Assembly: GCA_038025085.1 (NCBI GenBank) | Contig: CM076144.1 | Span: 44,427,001-44,491,000, forward strand | Direction: 5' to 3' | Length of the DNA: 64,000 nucleotides | DNA from: Tetragonia tetragonoides | Lineage: Eukaryota > Streptophyta > Magnoliopsida > Caryophyllales > Aizoaceae | In this document: one piece after another, positions 56,235 to 64,000 of the stretch | Position numbering within the stretch: the stretch's first letter is position 1 | Layout: the number at the start of each line of letters is the position of its first letter | The notes under the pieces: model-generated | Database searches by the model: none | Seen by the model: the letters and a program-made list of their open reading frames with translations, nothing else | What the model was told of the DNA's origin: nothing | Made by a program: the position numbers and the translations under genes

Positions 56235-56716
56235 AACAAAACAACAAAGCGAAAAGAACTAGGGCTTACCATCAGCAAAGATCGCTATTGGACACCCCTA
56301 AGAACCAAAAGGAGTTAGGGTTTTTTTTTGTAGGCCGAGAGAGAAAAGGGGAGGCGCTGTTGTATGCGCAACCTAGATTATCGATAATTAGCACTTACGA
56401 TTAATGGAAAAGTGAAGTTAAGCTAGCTTTAGTCATATATAGATAATAAGATGAATGATGTCATCCAAATTTAACAAAACAACGAAACGAAAAGAGTTAG
56501 AGGTTACCATCAGCACAATTTCGCCAATGGTCGTCCCTAAAACCAAAAAAAGATTAGGTTTTTTATAGGAGGCCGCTAAGAGAGAGAAAACGGAAAGCGA
56601 CTATTTTATTTAGAAGTTAAGTTATCTAAATTTAGTACTTACGCTTTACGGAAAAAAATAAAGTTAAACTATTAGATATAGTCATTTGGAAATTGAGATA
56701 GATGATGTTATCCAAT
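56235..56716. repeat. Tandem duplication, unit about 240 bp
   Basis: The first copy (56235-56473) starts ACAAAACAACAAAGCGAAAAG and the second (56474-56716) starts ACAAAACAACGAAACGAAAAG. Both continue with TACCATCAGCA, a CCCTAARAACCAAAA segment, a GTTAGGGTTTT- or ATTAGGTTTT-like segment and an AGGCCGA- or AGGCCGC-like, GAGAGAAAA part. The copies have diverged by substitutions and small indels. Non-coding. Confidence 0.75.
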
Positions 56717-57475
56717 CTAATCTATATCGAATTCATTATCTGTTTTTCCTATAATTATGTGTTATGCATTATGTGGACTATGGAGTATGCATTATTCAAT
56801 AGCCCTACTTATTTATTGCATCCCCTAACCTTAAAAGAAAGGAAAAGAGGAAATCCAACCAAAAATTTAAGTGGCAAAAGTGTCCTAAATACATTAGTAC
56901 TTTCTCCCTCTTCGCTTCTGTGAGCTTGTGACTTGTGAGTGTTGTGACCTAGGACTTTATATTACTTTTACCATTATTATTTTTGCAATCCCCTGTCTCT
57001 CCTGCTGTAAGTGTCCATGCTTGTCTGGGGCTCTGGGCAGTCTTGCTTGGTTTAATCCACAAAAAAAAAAAAGGAAAACCAAAACAAAATACTACCCAAT
57101 AACCCGGACTCTCTCATGTGTTTATTTATTTAATATTATATTATTTACAATTAATTTTTTGAACTTTTCCCTTTTCCTCACCTGTCATTATCCTCTGTCA
57201 AGTTTTGTGGAGTACAGTTGCAGCAAATTAATAAGTGTATACTGCAAATTTCATTAAGAGTAATTTTATTTATATTTTAAAATTTATTTTATTATTTTGC
57301 CCACTTTTTTTTTTAGTTTCTATATCCCTTACTTCTCTTACCCTTCAGCTTGAAGCAGCAGCATTATTATTCATATTCACCATCACAACTTTAAATCTCT
57401 CTCTTTCTCTCTCCTCTGAAAGATCCAAGCCAACTATTTGAGCCCATATAATTTTCTCAACCAAAAATACTTTCT
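56717..57475. other. Upstream region of the MAPK gene
   Basis: Intergenic, A+T- and C+T-rich. It holds a CT-rich stretch near 57394-57418. A direct repeat ATTTGAGCCCATATAA occurs at 57436-57451 and again at 57557-57572. No gene is supported. Confidence 0.45.
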
Positions 57476-57486
57476 CTATATAAATC
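57476..57486 (+). promoter_or_regulatory. TATA box of the MAPK gene
   Basis: CTATATAAATC sits in a pyrimidine-rich promoter-like context about 675 nt upstream of the start codon. This would give a long 5' leader of roughly 640 nt, as is usual for plant MAPK genes. Confidence 0.5.
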
Positions 57487-58159
57487 AAGTCAGGAATAAT
57501 AAAAGTGTTGGGTTCAATTCTTCAGATTTTTCTGTTTACCATTCCACAAAAAAATATTTGAGCCCATATAAATTTTTTCCCTGCTAACAAAGTGTTGCTC
57601 ATCTTTTCTCTTCTTAGATCCTCTTGTAACGTTCTATTGTTCTGCTCAATTTGTAGTTAGAAAAAGAAAAAAGGGAACTTTAAATCACCTGTACTTACTT
57701 TGATCTTTGAACTGATAAACCCCTTTGTTTATCCTTTCTGTACTGAAGGATTCTAAGTGGATCCCAGTATTTCATTTTAGTTTTAGATCAAATTTCTGTG
57801 ATCTGTTGCACTTTTGAGAAGCTACCCGGATCTCAAAATTGAGGGTTTTAATTCATTTTTTAGTTGCAAGAACTCCATTGGCTTTTATTTCAGCTTAAAG
57901 GGTTCTATAAAGTTGTTTTCTTTCAGCTTAAAAGGTTTTTGATTCAGTTGGGTTTGCTGAGAATTTGGGTATTTTTGGACTAGTTTTGGGTTCAAGAGAT
58001 TACAGTAAAGTTGACAAATTTTAGCATATTTGGATAAGTCTTGGTTACTGTTTATCTGGGTTTGAGTGCATCTTGTAAGCTGGTTCAAGTACGGATCAGT
58101 GGGGGTCGATTTATAATTCCATTTGGATCGAGGGGCCCTTTGATGCTTTGTGGCAAAAA

Positions 58160-64000
<5,841 letters not shown>

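Overview
The window is nuclear DNA of a flowering plant, most likely a eudicot. Protein-coding genes have short exons, GT-AG introns and A+T-rich introns. The transposons (hAT, Mutator-like, LTR, TRIM, LINE, SINE, Stowaway-like) are those of plant genomes. The species cannot be fixed from the sequence alone.

Layout. 1-3.6 kb is mostly intergenic, with one small hypothetical ORF, a GA microsatellite and a hAT MITE with an exact 8-bp target duplication. 3.6-12.0 kb (minus strand) is a nine-exon gene for the small subunit of ribonucleotide reductase. Its frame is open over about 345 codons, but small indels have scrambled the segment holding two diiron ligands and the radical tyrosine, so it is probably catalytically dead. 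Its introns hold a chimeric LTR element with a palindromic LTR flanked by two outward-facing primer-binding sites, and MITEs. 12.4-25.3 kb is a roughly 13-kb Mutator-like element with two convergent genes: a FAR1/MULE-type transposase (plus strand, one in-frame stop between its domains) and a Ulp1-type cysteine protease gene (minus strand, several stops). Its introns and spacers are packed with GTTCAT-type short repeats, and a 21-nt near-palindrome marks both ends.

25.3-28.1 kb holds a minisatellite and a LINE relic (zf-RVT and RNase H) split by a 951-bp insertion with a 9-bp target duplication. 28.6-46.8 kb is a tandem cluster of dienelactone-hydrolase-family genes on the plus strand. Copies A, B and D are open. 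Copy C is dead (nonsense codons plus a solo LTR inside an exon). A further fragment follows C. 47.7-49.4 kb (minus strand) is a two-exon nepenthesin/CDR1-type aspartic protease. 50.2-53.0 kb contains two nested long-TIR elements, with a SINE inserted in one TIR arm of the inner one. 53.2-54.5 kb is a second LINE relic, split by a hAT element. 57.5-64.0 kb is a group D (TDY) mitogen-activated protein kinase similar to MPK20, running off the right edge.

The host genes (RNR small subunit, dienelactone hydrolases, aspartic protease, MAPK) show no obvious shared pathway. The interest lies in the decayed but frame-preserving RNR gene, the repeat-filled Mutator element, the graded decay across the hydrolase cluster and the nested insertions with readable target-site duplications. 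All calls come from reading the sequence by eye; no database search was run.
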